Notes: generated by a model from the sequence alone, not told the origin. Shown: positions 9,653 to 20,397, counted from the first letter of the stretch. The stretch is DNA of 27,680 bases from Reticulitermes lucifugus (GCA_026260175.1 JAKCWW010002427.1:21565-49244); one strand, 5' to 3'. Numbers and translations are program-made.

Positions 9653-10576
9653 CTCTTGCAAAGTTTCTATACATTTTATTTAATTTTGTGTACGATTTGG
9701 TAAAGTTACATGTTGTTGTAATAGTACATACACAGAATGGACAATTTTAATGACACTTTTAGTTCCATTTATTAATGAACATAACTCTTTTATTTATGAA
9801 TAAAGGCTCAAAATGTTTTTCCCTAAGCAGATCCCAGAATTCTGTCGTGTGGGTGCAATGATATTGTGAGAGAGTCAGCAACGAATGAGTGTATACACAA
9901 AGCTTTTCGCATCTCCTTTTAAACCGAAACCACATATATCTTCTTGTGTGCGCCCACCCTCAGCAGACACCGACCACATTCTACTCATAGCGGAGGTGTC
10001 TTTTGACTTTTAAAGGAAGGAGGATATGATGGTGATGGAGGGGAGAAGGTGTTATCTGTCAGTAGGAAGAAGCACCCTACGTGAAATCTGCTTTCATGAA
10101 TACACTGCATGTAAATGGATGAGCAAAAGGAAAGAGGATTAGCATTGTGCTTAATGGTGTTGGTCTTGCAGCAGTTCAGGATAAGAGTGGTCTACATCCA
10201 GATCTGACAAGTTCTTGCGCAACAAAATCTAATAATCCAGTATACACATTTTGCCTCTCTATATCTGAATTTGACTACTATCATGTGATATAGTTTATTT
10301 ACAGAGCTAAAGCAGTGTGTGCAAAAAACCTAGGCTATGCAATGCACTGAAACAAACTTTATCTTTTGTTTCAATTTCTCAGACGTGTACGAACTTCAAC
10401 AAAGTATACTCGTTTTGGAAAATTATGTAAGAAGTCTAAGTTATGAAACCTTAAAACAAAAAACCACTACGATCACTATTTTATACGAGTTTACTAATGC
10501 CACTTTATTCAATGAGTTACGTTTCATTCTGAACACAATGTAATTACTACAAATTTGCATATGTAAAATGTATACG
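9653..10576. other. No gene recognised; AT-rich spacer
   Basis: The first 100 bases may belong to the repeat that carries the hammerhead. After that I see only short ORFs (10337-10543) with no recognisable motif. Confidence 0.5.
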
Positions 10577-10842
10577 CCGATCCCAGTGGCCGCGCTGTCT
10601 AAGGCGCGTGTCTGAGGCCGCACGCTTGATAGGATTGTGGGTTCGAATCCCACCGGGGCAAGAATGTCTCTTGTGAGCGTTGTATGTCGTCAGGTAGACG
10701 TCTGTGCGACGGGCCGATCACTCGTCCAAAGGCGTCCTACCGAGTGTGCTGTGTCTGAGTGTGTGATCGTGAAGCTTCGACAGCGAGGAGGCCCTGGTCC
10801 ACTAGGGGCTGTTGCGCCATTGGGAAAAATAAATAAATAAAG
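10577..10842 (+). mobile_element. tRNA-derived SINE, plus strand
   Basis: The 5' head (10577-10660) is tRNA-like. A box-A-like TGGCCGCGCTG is at 10587-10597 and a perfect B box, GGTTCGAATCC, at 10640-10650; it then ends in CACCGGGGCA. The acceptor stem is only partly complementary and the spacing has no canonical anticodon loop, so this is a SINE head and not a working tRNA gene. About 165 bases of unrelated body follow, including a self-complementary stretch (GCCCT and AGGGGC) near 10790-10810. It ends in an A-rich tail of AAAT repeats at 10824-10841. I could not find a clear target-site duplication. The ORF track-sized frames crossing it (for example 10637-10840) are by-products of the SINE. 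Confidence 0.82.
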
Positions 10843-11440
10843 TTTATAAATTGCTAGAACAACAAGTCAGACTAGAGAATCAGCCTTCGATCCCCGCCAC
10901 ACCGCTGATTCTTCTTTTCGTCAGTGTCCTTTCCAAACGTGGTGTCCGGCCAGCCGCATGTTCAGTGAAGGGGGCTCTGTCCCTGCGGGTATATTGGTCG
11001 AGAAATATAACTAATTCCTCACCGCCATCTGGGCTCTAAATTAAGAGAGACTGTGTAACTACACCTCCACTCCCCTACAAGCGATTCCTGTTTTGGTTTT
11101 TAATTAAGTGATTAATCTATTATTTTTTTACCAAGCTGGCAAACTGAAATGTAAATAACTTAATACACAGTTTATTACAAGTCCTCGGTGCGAAAACCGG
11201 CCATAAAGGTTTCGTGCTGTCACTCGCTCCTTCTGCTTAGTGCCTGTACAGAAGGCGCCTAAACACGCCCCGAACGCCACTTTTATTCCTTCTCTTTAAA
11301 TCAGTCCATCAGAGTACAGCTGATAACACAGGGCCTACCGCTATATCTGCTATGCGATGCAAACTGCAAACTGCATTTGTCTAGTACTAAGTATGCAGCC
11401 TTCTTATACATTCCAGTATTCCAACTAAATATTCTCTGAA
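10843..11440. other. No gene recognised; spacer after SINE
   Basis: A 62-codon ORF (10851-11039) has no recognisable motif. I see no repeat or RNA gene. Confidence 0.5.
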
Positions 11441-11474
11441 CCATAAGAAGGGTTCCCCATCGTCCTTCTTATGG
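11441..11474. repeat. Hairpin with 11-bp perfect stem
   Basis: CCATAAGAAGG (11441-11451) and CCTTCTTATGG (11464-11474) are exact reverse complements around a 12-nt loop. The stem is too short for a typical pre-miRNA and no pairing continues outside it. Confidence 0.75.
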
Positions 11475-12597
11475 AATCTTCACATATCCAAAAGTGGATG
11501 ACTTCTGCCCTGAAGATGGGGACAGCATCTTTCTCAGGAAAGATGGGAATAACCTACGATACTAAAAGATGTCACAGCTCACAAAGGCGTTACATTTGTC
11601 TTCACTGCTGTAAAAATCTCAAAACAAATGCAGATAGATGGCTAATCTAATATGACCTATAGGCGCAGAATAAGGCGTTAAGAACTTATCAAAGCCGGGT
11701 GTAAAGTTCTTTGAAATTTCAAAGGAAAATTCGATAGTTCCCATCTCTAATTATGGCTTCCATATTCAACTTCTTCTGCTGATCCAGTTTCGTGCCGTAC
11801 GGTACTTTATAGATAGAATAAAATCATGGTTTCACTAAACATCAAGCCAGAAACCTGAAATGTTCTAGACAGACGGCTTGATGGAATAGGCAGTGCTGCT
11901 ACCTGGAAAGAGTAGCTACTTATACGAAAAGATCTTAGGCTGCTGTATCGACCGAAACTTAGGTATCACTCGACTGCTTCATGATGACGACATCCTTCCT
12001 CCAGTCACTGCTACCTGCCACACGTAGGCTACTGTATAAGTAACTGTGAGATTTGCTTCCTACGTAGAGACGGATTAAAGTTATAATTTAAAATCTCAGG
12101 ATCCCAAACACATAGATGTAGGAGCCATAGTACAAATATTTAATTTTGCTTGGTAAGTTTTATTTAACAAAAAATCAAGGCAAAGAAAAAACGCTTCAGC
12201 AAATAACCGATGACAGTTTTGCATTAATAAGTGTTTATGTTTGTTTACAATAACTTAACAATGCTGTCAGTGAGTGAGACTACAGAGTGTTAAGTGAATA
12301 GTTTTTACAAACTTGCAGAGCTTGAAGGGAGTTAATGGGGAGCAATTCGAATGGGAAATATATGGTCGGAATCGGTGTCGATACAGCTCTAGGCAGGTAG
12401 GAACACCCGCGAGCGCTGACTTCTGAGATCAGCTCTCTTTTTTTAAATCTTGTTTCATTTCCATAAATGTATATTGATTGTACAGTGTGCGTAATATTTT
12501 TATGTTATTATTTTCAATTACTTCACAAGAGCCGTTTGAAGTGGTGGCGTAAAAGAGACCTCAACTAATAGCAATGATCTGATATATAACCACTGCA
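11475..12597. other. No gene recognised; spacer
   Basis: A CTGAAGA at 11510-11516 with a partly paired follow-on resembles the hammerhead motifs elsewhere but fails at the cleavage position. Nothing else stands out. Confidence 0.5.
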
Positions 12598-12680
12598 GTA
12601 GCACCTTCCGGTACAACTACTTTGTTACGACTTATTAATAAAATAAAAGAGAGCGACGGGCGGTGTGTACATAAATCAGA
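12598..12680 (-). pseudogene. rrnS: Nuclear mitochondrial insert: 3' end of 12S (small-subunit) rRNA
   Basis: On the minus strand the sequence GTACACACCGCCCGTC (plus 12670-12655) is the universal small-subunit rRNA decoding-site motif. After a short AT-rich helix it is followed by AAGTCGTAACAAAGTAG (plus 12633-12617), the universal block before the 3' end. Only about 20 bases separate the two, far fewer than in nuclear 18S or bacterial 16S, and this matches insect mitochondrial 12S rRNA. The match runs out near 12600 on one side and near 12680 on the other; the tRNA-Val that follows 12S in insect mitochondria is not seen. It is therefore a short NUMT fragment. A 64-codon minus frame across it (12561-12755) is an accidental reading of the rRNA. 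Confidence 0.88.
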
Positions 12681-13004
12681 ATCAGTTATCACGAAGACAG
12701 TCTTCAAAACATTACAATCAAATCCACTGCAGCAACGCACCGTGTTCTGGCGCACCCTCTCAAATATCCCTGGCCTGTTCTGAATAGCTTCACACTATGC
12801 TAGAATTCTAGCCCCAGATCCTCTTCTGCTTCCACAGGGGTCTCATAAATGAGAAGCCTGAGTGACCCCAAAGAAATAAGTACTGGCGCCGAAGTGCGTA
12901 TGAAAGGGACAATTCCAACCTCAAGTTTCCCAACTCAAATTGCTCAAATTGACAACCCCCTGCAACTAAAGAAACTGTAAAAATTATTCAGTTACATTCC
13001 GTAT
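12681..13004. other. No gene recognised; spacer between NUMT and SINE
   Basis: I see nothing identifiable. No further mitochondrial rRNA or tRNA sequence is recognisable next to the 12S fragment. Confidence 0.5.
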
Positions 13005-13325
13005 AGTTAAAACGGTAAAAAAAAACAATCCCATGACAGGCCTTAGGGTTCCAGGAGTTTGAGGCTCGCAGATTTCTAAACAATCGGCTAATGAAGGTGG
13101 TAAGGTTGTCAGCCCTACGCACCGGCCGTCTTTACTCCCCCAGGAAATATTCCTGGTACTCATTTCTGTTAGAGGCTGAGTCGACCCCATGACCGTAGTG
13201 CGGCCGGAAGGATTATGTCAATAAAAAATTCCAATGACACCATCGGGAATCGAACCCGCGATCTGCCGGCTTGTGCCGTTGTGCCTCAACCAATTGCGCC
13301 ACCGCGTGCCCCAGTTAAAACGGTA
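13005..13325 (-). mobile_element. tRNA-derived SINE, minus strand, with perfect 13-bp target-site duplication
   Basis: The 13-bp sequence AGTTAAAACGGTA occurs at both 13005-13017 and 13313-13325, exactly bracketing the element. Reading the minus strand from 13312, the head begins GGGGCACGCGG. It contains box A TGGCGCAATTGG (plus 13301-13290) and box B GGTTCGATTCCC (plus 13256-13245), and ends near 13235. A body of about 210 bases follows. It finishes as a T-run on the sense strand (A-run on plus at 13017-13025) and not as a poly(A) tail. Complete ends and an undamaged duplication suggest a full-length copy that is not very old. A minus-strand frame at 12984-13190 is an accident of the SINE body. 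Confidence 0.93.
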
Positions 13326-16250
13326 TGAGAGTGAATTATGAATTGGAAATAATCGGAAATACAGGTCACAACTTTACCTGTTTAGCTAATTTGTTCGACT
13401 TGTGATTCATTAGGTAAGTCTCTGATGTTCGATTTTATACAGTTAATCTTTAATCCAGTATTTACGTTTAGAGAAGATTCTTAAAAAAACAACGCATATA
13501 TCAAGAAAAGACACGTCAAAACAAAGAAAAATGCTAGGCAGTACAGGGGGAGGAAGGCAAAAACAAGGTAATCCCTAAATTCTGCTTGCGGTTTCCACAA
13601 GTGAAGTAAAAAGGTAGAGCAGGAGTATAATGTGTGTTGCCGCTCGGTTGTCATTTGTTATGTGCGGCGGCATCTGTAAGTGAATGGAAAGACGACAACA
13701 AAACTAGAAGGAGAGGAGGAGATGGATAGACCCATTGGAATGAGGCTTGTCCAAACTGGTCTTCATTTGGCTCCTAAAGCACCAGTTCCTTCTTTAATTA
13801 TCCATGGAACAAGCTTCTTAATCAGACAATAAACTTAGCTGCTAAAGAACCGAATATTTTTACTGTCTTTCAAAAAACCTGCCACCGGTTGTTACAGTGA
13901 ATCAGTTGAATTTTGTCTGCACCCAAAACGACTTTAAATAAGGGGCATTTAAATAATATCCTCGCACCAACACCTCGGGGCCTCTAGCTGTTTTCTTTTC
14001 ATTCAGGCGTTTTGACTAAAGTTTTTATGCGTTTTTTATTTCTTCATACATGCTACATGTTCCACCAATTTCACAGTCCTTGAATTGATCACCGCAGTAA
14101 TATAAGGTGATGAATACAAACTTTGAAGCTTCAAATGATGTGCAACTTTCTGCATGCTCCTGTTATATCCTCTCTCCTAGGTCAAAATATTTTTCAAAAT
14201 TATTATGGGCATTATTATGGTTTACGCCTTCTTTTTTTCTCATTCTTGTAATTCTGCTCTTTACCGCTTAGGCTGATACTTGTTCTAGTTCATAAACACA
14301 GCCTACCCGTTTTTCTATATCCTCTTAACTTGTAAAAGCAAGCTTGGAAATTCTGTCACTTTCATTTTATGGAGATGATATAACCACTATAGACCGCGAA
14401 GTTATATTGGACAGACATTTAATTCCTTCCGTATATCTGCACTTCCAATTTTGTCTAATTTGGTACATTCTATGATTAATTTCTTGCGGTTAACCCATAA
14501 TCGGAATGGCCAGTAAGAACTTAACTGATTAAGGTCATCCATCTTTTTTGAGTCCCTTCAGAGAACAGCTTACGGAGTACCTCAAAGTGGATTACAATTG
14601 GTTCATATGCCTAAACATGAATGAAGAGAAGATACTGTGGGCCCACTTATCACTACAGGACAACACTTCGTTAGGACCGTCAGACACATAGAAACATAAT
14701 GTCATACAAAATTAATAAATCCCACGATACTTATACATACAATCCTTCCTTCTTCCTGTCACATTCATCACGTGTCCTTAAATTTCGCAGCATTTTGTTT
14801 ATTTAATTTTGTTTAAATTTCTCTCTTGATTAGACATTGTTGGTCCTACAATAGTCTATTCTTGTTGCAGTTTTTGTCAGACATTTCCTCAAGAGGTAAA
14901 TAAATCTCCGAACATTAGCATTATTCACGTTTCACTATTACGTTAAATAATGACACCCCTGGGAAGTTTGGCGCTGCTAAACGTAGACAGGGCGGGCAGA
15001 AGTAAGGTTACTTAGGGGGAGAAGCTGTTTTATGTATTACATTTTACGTTAATAGAATTAATGGTATTGAACATCCTTGGGGGTTTTGCAGAAGGCAGAA
15101 TGGTCTTTGTATCCGGCATGGCGTGTGTTATGTGTATACAGACACCAATACATTATATATGGAGCAAGGCCCCCGTGATCTACAGCCTTCCGCCATTACA
15201 GAACGCAGTCACAATGTATAGACTCCATTTACAGCAGAGATACACAGTGTCAAGACATGAATTACTGCTGACTGACTCTATGGAAAAATGTTGTGAATTG
15301 TAACACTGCAAGTCATGCCATCTAGGAACACTTACGTTTCCCAGCATTAGAAGACACCTTAAATCATGCCATCGTGTCTAACCTTACGACAAGGACACAA
15401 CCAAAACCCTTTGTCCAAGACGCACAACGCCTCAAACATAACGCATCTGACGCACACGATAAGCTGCGTTACACACGATTGGGTTTAACAAATATATTAC
15501 GGTATATAATTCTGATATTTGAAGAATTCTATGCCAACTTATATCAGAACAGAAAGAAGGCTGCTGTAAGTTCCGAAACTTTAGTTATTTTTTTGGGTGT
15601 AAATCTCGGTTCTCTCAAACAGAGGAACACAGAAGATTGCTGTCTTCTGGAATATGATTCCGTATATTTTGGTAGAAACGTTTCGAATTAAACTGCTGCT
15701 ACCATACTCAGGATAGAAGAGCAACTCTTGTACATGGCCAAAAAGCAGTAGAACCTGACATTGACAATCTCCAGTATCAGGGAAGGAGAGACGCTGAGTT
15801 TACAAGAGAACAGATGCTGAGGGAAAACAAGTCTATGTGGAACCTAGAGGGAGGAAGTGACAGGAATCTGTAGAAACATCAAAGTTAATAATTTATACTC
15901 TTACTATATGGGTGCTAAAAACAGTGAGGGTAAAATGAAAGAGATATGTAGCTCGCATAGTAATGTTAGTAGAAACACGTAAAGCTAAGAGACTTCATGG
16001 GAAAATTAGCCGTAGAGAGGATAATACTAAAACGTATCTCAGAAATAAAATGCGAGGTTATAGATTAGATTGAAGTGTCGCAGAGTAAGATAAAAATGCG
16101 GGCTTTCGTGGTCACGGAAATGAACCACCGGATTCCACAAATGCGGGTAATTTCTTGACCAGCTAAAATAACTACAGATTTACAAGAAAAACCCGGCAAT
16201 ACCGGGCCCTTGTTGTGTTCCTCGTCGCCATCGTGATCTACGCTGCTGCC
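13326..16250. other. No gene recognised; long AT-rich spacer
   Basis: This is one of the emptiest stretches. ORFs at 15061-15303 (80 codons) and 15374-15691 (105 codons) have no motif I recognise. A stop-free, ATG-less frame at 15676-15873 encodes 65 mostly charged residues (rich in R, E, Q, D), also unrecognised; it could be a worn piece of a transposon protein. A small hairpin (CCCGG and CCGGG) lies near 16192-16206. Confidence 0.45.
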
Positions 16251-16280
16251 ATCATCATTATCATCATCATCATCATCATG
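16251..16280. repeat. ATC trinucleotide microsatellite
   Basis: A run of nine to ten ATC/CAT units with one interruption (atta) ends exactly where the 70-bp tandem duplication begins. Confidence 0.93.
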
Positions 16281-16420
16281 TGAATATTACAGACGCTAGA
16301 CAGAAGCATTCCTGTCGCTAAATACAACACTGGCCTACTTACAGTAAATGTGAATATTACAGACGCTAGACAGAAGCATTCCTGTCGCTAAATAAAACAC
16401 TGGCCTACTCACAGTAAATG
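16281..16420. repeat. 70-bp tandem duplication
   Basis: The block at 16281-16350 (starting tgaatattac, ending acagtaaatg) is repeated at 16351-16420 with two visible differences (a c-to-a and a t-to-c change). The following bases begin tgaa like a third unit and then diverge. The high identity suggests a recent duplication. Confidence 0.97.
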
Positions 16421-16679
16421 TGAACCTAATCATTTTAGTCAGAGAATATTACTCCGAATTAAGACATCGTGTAATTTGGAACCTCAAGACCTCCCATACT
16501 ACACGGTTTTAAAGCGCTGAAGACCATAATACAAATTTTCACCACCGTAAGAGCCTGAAATCCTGTAGCCATTCTGTCTTTATTTAGTCCGAGTTTCGTA
16601 GAGCAGAATCCTTGAGAAACCAATATTCGAGGCTTCCGTTCTTCTGAGATATGCGTTACTGGATAATTGGTTCACCACT
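16421..16679. other. No gene recognised
   Basis: I see no open frame, RNA gene or repeat in this short stretch. Confidence 0.45.
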
Positions 16680-16790
16680 TTTCCATACAAAGCAGTGGTC
16701 TCATCTTCGAGGGACGAAATGTCCGAGAAAAATTATTCCTGGATACTTCGACCCTTGAACATGTCTCGAAACGTCGGAAACCTATTACCA
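16680..16790. repeat. Unclassified repeat with hammerhead-like pieces on both strands
   Basis: On the plus strand CTTGAACATG (16754-16763) followed by TCTCGAAACGTCGG resembles a mutated CUGANGA box and an intact GAAA plus GUC, but with almost no stem II. On the minus strand CTCGAAGATGAG (plus 16710-16699) resembles the other box. A palindrome, GGAC GAAAT GTCC (16712-16724), lies between. This looks like a rearranged or decayed relative of the hammerhead-bearing repeats. Confidence 0.3.
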
Positions 16791-17110
16791 AGTGACGCAG
16801 CCTCATATCCTAGAAGAAGGGAAATCTTGGCTACACCGCAGACCAGAACCTAAGAACCAGTTAATGAATGTTTAGCTGGTCAAAAAATTATGCCGTTCTT
16901 AGACGCCCAAAGACTCTTTCTTTTCTCAAACTTGTAAACATCCCACAAAAGAAAGCATGTCCTATACGAAGCAAAGAACACTGTTCTGACAAACTAATTG
17001 TTAATTTCCCCACAGAAATAAAAATTACAGTAAGGCTAGTACTTAACAGAAATGGCTAGTTTAGTATGGACGTCCGTGTTCAAAGAGGGAATCAATAATC
17101 CGTATGATGC

Positions 17111-17170
17111 AGGAGTCTACTGTCCGTAGCAGGAGCCTACTGTCCGTAGCAGAAGCCTACTGTCTGTGGT
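17111..17170. repeat. 20-bp tandem repeat, three copies
   Basis: Units at 17111-17130, 17131-17150 and 17151-17170 share the form aggagcctactgtccgtagc. The first two differ by one base and the third by a few. Confidence 0.96.
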
Positions 17171-17501
17171 TGACAGTGCTGGTGGCCGCGAAACAAAATG
17201 ACTGTCGCTGTTTGTCAAAAAATCGTCCAATTTTTTTCCCTTCAGAGCAGAAAGAAACGCTTAGAGTATGACGTTTCTAGAGATTAAATTACAGATATTT
17301 AACTTAATTTATGGGCACCAGTACCTCCTTAGATATTGATCTTTGTCCCTCAAGACTCTGGATATCTGTTTAACTTCAGAAATATTTTGTATGTTGGCTG
17401 TCCTATACCTACCTGCTGCAATTTTACTTCTGTATGCATGTCATTATAATAATAATAGCAATGCTTAGTAACTGTTTCTTCATGATTATAAATAAGTGTT
17501 A
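17171..17501. other. No gene recognised
   Basis: AT-rich sequence with no recognisable feature. Confidence 0.45.
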
Positions 17502-17545
17502 TTAATATGTCACCAACTAAATGCACTTCTTTGGTGACATATTAA
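17502..17545. repeat. Hairpin with 15-bp perfect stem
   Basis: TTAATATGTCACCAA (17502-17516) is the exact reverse complement of TTGGTGACATATTAA (17531-17545), with a 14-nt loop. Pairing does not clearly continue outward, so the arm is shorter than a normal animal pre-miRNA (about 22 bp or more). It could instead be the collapsed ends of a small palindromic element. Confidence 0.85.
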
Positions 17546-18651
17546 GAATTAGTAAAAGATGCACGGTGAAATTTCAATAAAGTTATAAGTAAGTGTATTA
17601 GAGATGCTGTCACCTCACTGTCACGGTCATGACAATGACACATAAAAGCGAGTGTGGTCTCTTACCTCATATTTTATATTCTTTTAAACCTACGGGAAAA
17701 TTAAAATATTAAAATAGAAAACATATGTGGTATTTGTAATTCTTCAGACAGCCACCCCATTTTCTAAAAAATTATGAATATGACTCTAATGGGACTACTA
17801 AGAGGAAAAATTTTAGTCTGTTATAATGAACAAGCTTTCTGAGCAACAAGATTAGGCTAAAACATCGTTGCTCATCCAAAAAAATAAATAAATAAAAAAG
17901 CCGCAAGCATAAACTCACTAGTTAATAAGGGGCAGTTACCGAAATCATACCCGTTAAGGAGTTTTGATTTTTGGCGGGAAACAGGAGAGAGTTGTTCATA
18001 AGTACATTAACATTTGTGTAGTGTATACATCTGTATATACCTGGTGCATTTTGTGTTCGGTCAGAATTAATTTTCGTGGTTATAACAAAAAGTTTTATAC
18101 GTGTGCCGAGAAGGTAGGATTTGGGCAACCGTTCTAAACCGTGCTCGACTTTCCAAAATCGTGCCACAGGTTAAAAAATGGGAACAGACATGCGAAAAGA
18201 AGCTCATGGTTGAAATTGAAACTAATTTCATTAAGCATGTGCATATGTGAAATTTAAACAAAAATATGATCTTATCTTATGAGTAAGTAACTTATTCCAA
18301 ATCTTTTATACTAATTTTATATTTCATAAACAAATTTACAATCCCATTCTATAACAAATGATACCTACAAGTTTCATATCAATGTCAGAATATTACTAAT
18401 ACTCACACAACAGAAAAAAAATTGAAAAAAAAAGTACTGCTTGCTCGTGACCTAAATCATGGCTTTCTGAATTAAAGCAGTTTAGGTGATATAACTAAGC
18501 AATGATAAAATAAACTACTGTAATTTAGCACCCTTCATAGTCGGGTTGCCAAACTTTATGCTTTTTTACAAAAGGGCCACATCAGCTCTCTAAAGAGCGA
18601 CTGGACCCCTTAAGTGTTCACACAAGATATCAAAGAAGGAGAAGTCATTAC
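17546..18651. other. No gene recognised; A-rich (AAAT) run at 17878-17897
   Basis: The aaataaataaataaa run resembles a SINE tail, but the sequence before it shows no A or B box and does not match the SINE at 10.6 kb. Minus-strand ORFs at 17922-18261 carry no motif I know. Confidence 0.45.
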
Positions 18652-18950
18652 AGAAATCTGCGTAAAAGGTAAAGGTAAATTTCAACCTAAACCAGGTTAT
18701 GAATGCCCAGGGGGGAAGTATAGATATAGCTGTACTCTTTCTTTAAACTCGGCGCTAGATGGGGTGGATGGTCAACGCCACACCGCTGCCGCCCGATCCG
18801 GTACCCATTTTACAGGAGGCTGGGTAGATCCCAGGACCGGTCTGGACGTGTAAGGAAAATTACGCCCTTTACCGGGATTCGATATCCGGACCATCCAGCC
18901 CGTAGCGGGTCGCTATACCGACTATGCCATCCCTGCCCTTAGAGAAATCT
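18652..18950 (-). mobile_element. tRNA-derived SINE with TTTACC-type tail, minus strand
   Basis: Reading the minus strand from about 18942, the head contains a box-A-like TGGCATAGTCGG (plus 18929-18918) and a B-box-like segment ending ATCGAATCC (plus 18875-18887, with an inserted AT pair). A body of about 200 bases follows, and the tail is of TTTACC units (plus aaaggtaaaggtaaa at 18665-18679). The 8-bp AGAAATCT flanks both ends (18652-18659 and 18943-18950); extended to 14 bp (18648-18661 and 18939-18952) it matches at 12 positions, consistent with an aged target-site duplication. SINEs with this kind of tail are familiar in insect genomes. The 79-codon plus frame at 18614-18853 is a by-product. 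Confidence 0.8.
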
Positions 18951-20365
18951 ACAGAGCCTAAAAATTATCGCTCTATCAGTAACATATATTCCTACCAAAA
19001 TAGTACCATCGTCATCAGTTACTCTGTAAGACTAAGAGAGTAGGAAACGTACCCCATGGACCCAAGTTAAGGTTGTAAAAAAAGGTTCAATTTAAATTAA
19101 ATATAGGATTACAAAATTCCTTTTACCACGTAATATTCATTCAAACCATTGTAACTTTGTGCTGGTAAATAAACTGAAAGTTTTAAAATAAACTTTCTCT
19201 TCACTATTATTTCATATTTATAATTTTAATAACATCATATAACTTCTCCGGGTAAATAAAGCAGATTAATTTTTTTTTCAGATTTCGCTGATGTTTAAGT
19301 CCGAAGACTGAGTCCTTCTACGTAAGATGGCCTACTGCGTAAAATAAGCTGGAGCTTCAAAAATGAAAGTACGGATGTAATTGTAAACATTCCTTGCACT
19401 AAGAAGAGAATATCTTTAACAAGGCACAAGGAATTGAGAGCATAAAGGCTCGTTTGTAATCAAGCGGCTACTCAACTAATGAAACACGAAAAATTAATGC
19501 ACACAATTCTGAAAATCGAGGGATATGTCAACTGAAAAAAAAATCTATTCACTTTCTGTTTTACATATGCCTATATTAAAATACTTTGGCAGAGGGAAAA
19601 TATAGCCAAGACTCGAGGCAAACATTAAGCTGTATCTGCATGTGATGGGTTCAGGGCGGCAGGTGAAGGGATTAAAAGCAATAGAGTATTGTAACACATC
19701 CTGTGCAGCGTTCTTATTGGCCAAGACCGGTTATACCTCCTTTCCACTCTCGTGGACCTTCCTAGCAACCTGTGCACATAAGCTACCGTACTCAAACACT
19801 ACACACTGTGATCGTGAAGACAATCAGCACGCTCCACCGATTAGACTACACGGCGTCACAATCTGGAGAACCATAATCTGAATAGTGATAAATATTAACA
19901 GCCTTAATAATTTGAAAATTACTGGGGTCTAGTCGGTTATCTCTAAGTAGATTTACTCATTTGTCATTATTACTTTCCGCATACCGTGTCTATTTTCCCA
20001 CCATCTCCACAGTCCACGACTGACATGCAAGAAGTAGGAGCAATGCCACTAGGTCTGTCCTGACATCGTTCACTAATTAAAACGCGAAATGTCCGTTAGA
20101 ATGGATAATTACTGGCGTCCTGCTCGTAAAATTAACTGGCCTTAAGCGTGCGGACGGCCTATCTGTAATTCCTTCTAAATTACGATAATTGGTAATTGAC
20201 GATGATGATGGTGATGTTGATAGACTCTAGATAATCGCGAAAAATCGTGACACTGGCCGTTTAAATCAACCCCTGATCACTGAGAACGCGAATTTCAGGT
20301 TTTACTGCAGAAAGCAACAGAGCAATCGTCTTTGCACTGCAGAAATTAAAGCCGCCTTGAGATAT
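18951..20365. other. No gene recognised; spacer
   Basis: A pyrimidine run ending in cag near 19270-19281 could act as a splice acceptor but no exon follows that I can support. The ORF at 19642-19881 (79 codons) is unrecognised. A short gatgatgatg run is near 20201-20220. Confidence 0.45.
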
Positions 20366-20397
20366 GGTGTGTGTGTGTGTGTCTGTCTGTCTGTCTC
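20366..20397. repeat. Compound (GT)n(GTCT)n microsatellite
   Basis: About eight GT units pass directly into about four GTCT units. Confidence 0.95.

Noticed and set aside
10577..10660. Functional tRNA gene
   Set aside because: The acceptor stem is mismatched, no proper anticodon arm is seen, and a SINE body and A-rich tail follow.
11510..11547. CTGAAGA box followed by partly paired GGGACAG/CTTTCTC and a GAAA, resembling a hammerhead
   Set aside because: Two extra bases separate stem II from GAAA, the base after the U at the cleavage site is G (not allowed), and stem I is not convincing.
12561..12755. 64-codon minus-strand ORF
   Set aside because: It reads through the mitochondrial 12S rRNA fragment; the peptide is a translation of rRNA.
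20058..20095. CTGACATCGTT followed by AACGCGAAATGTCC, resembling a hammerhead
   Set aside because: The CUGANGA box lacks its second G, and the loop of the only stem (CGTT/AACG) is longer than in the good copies.
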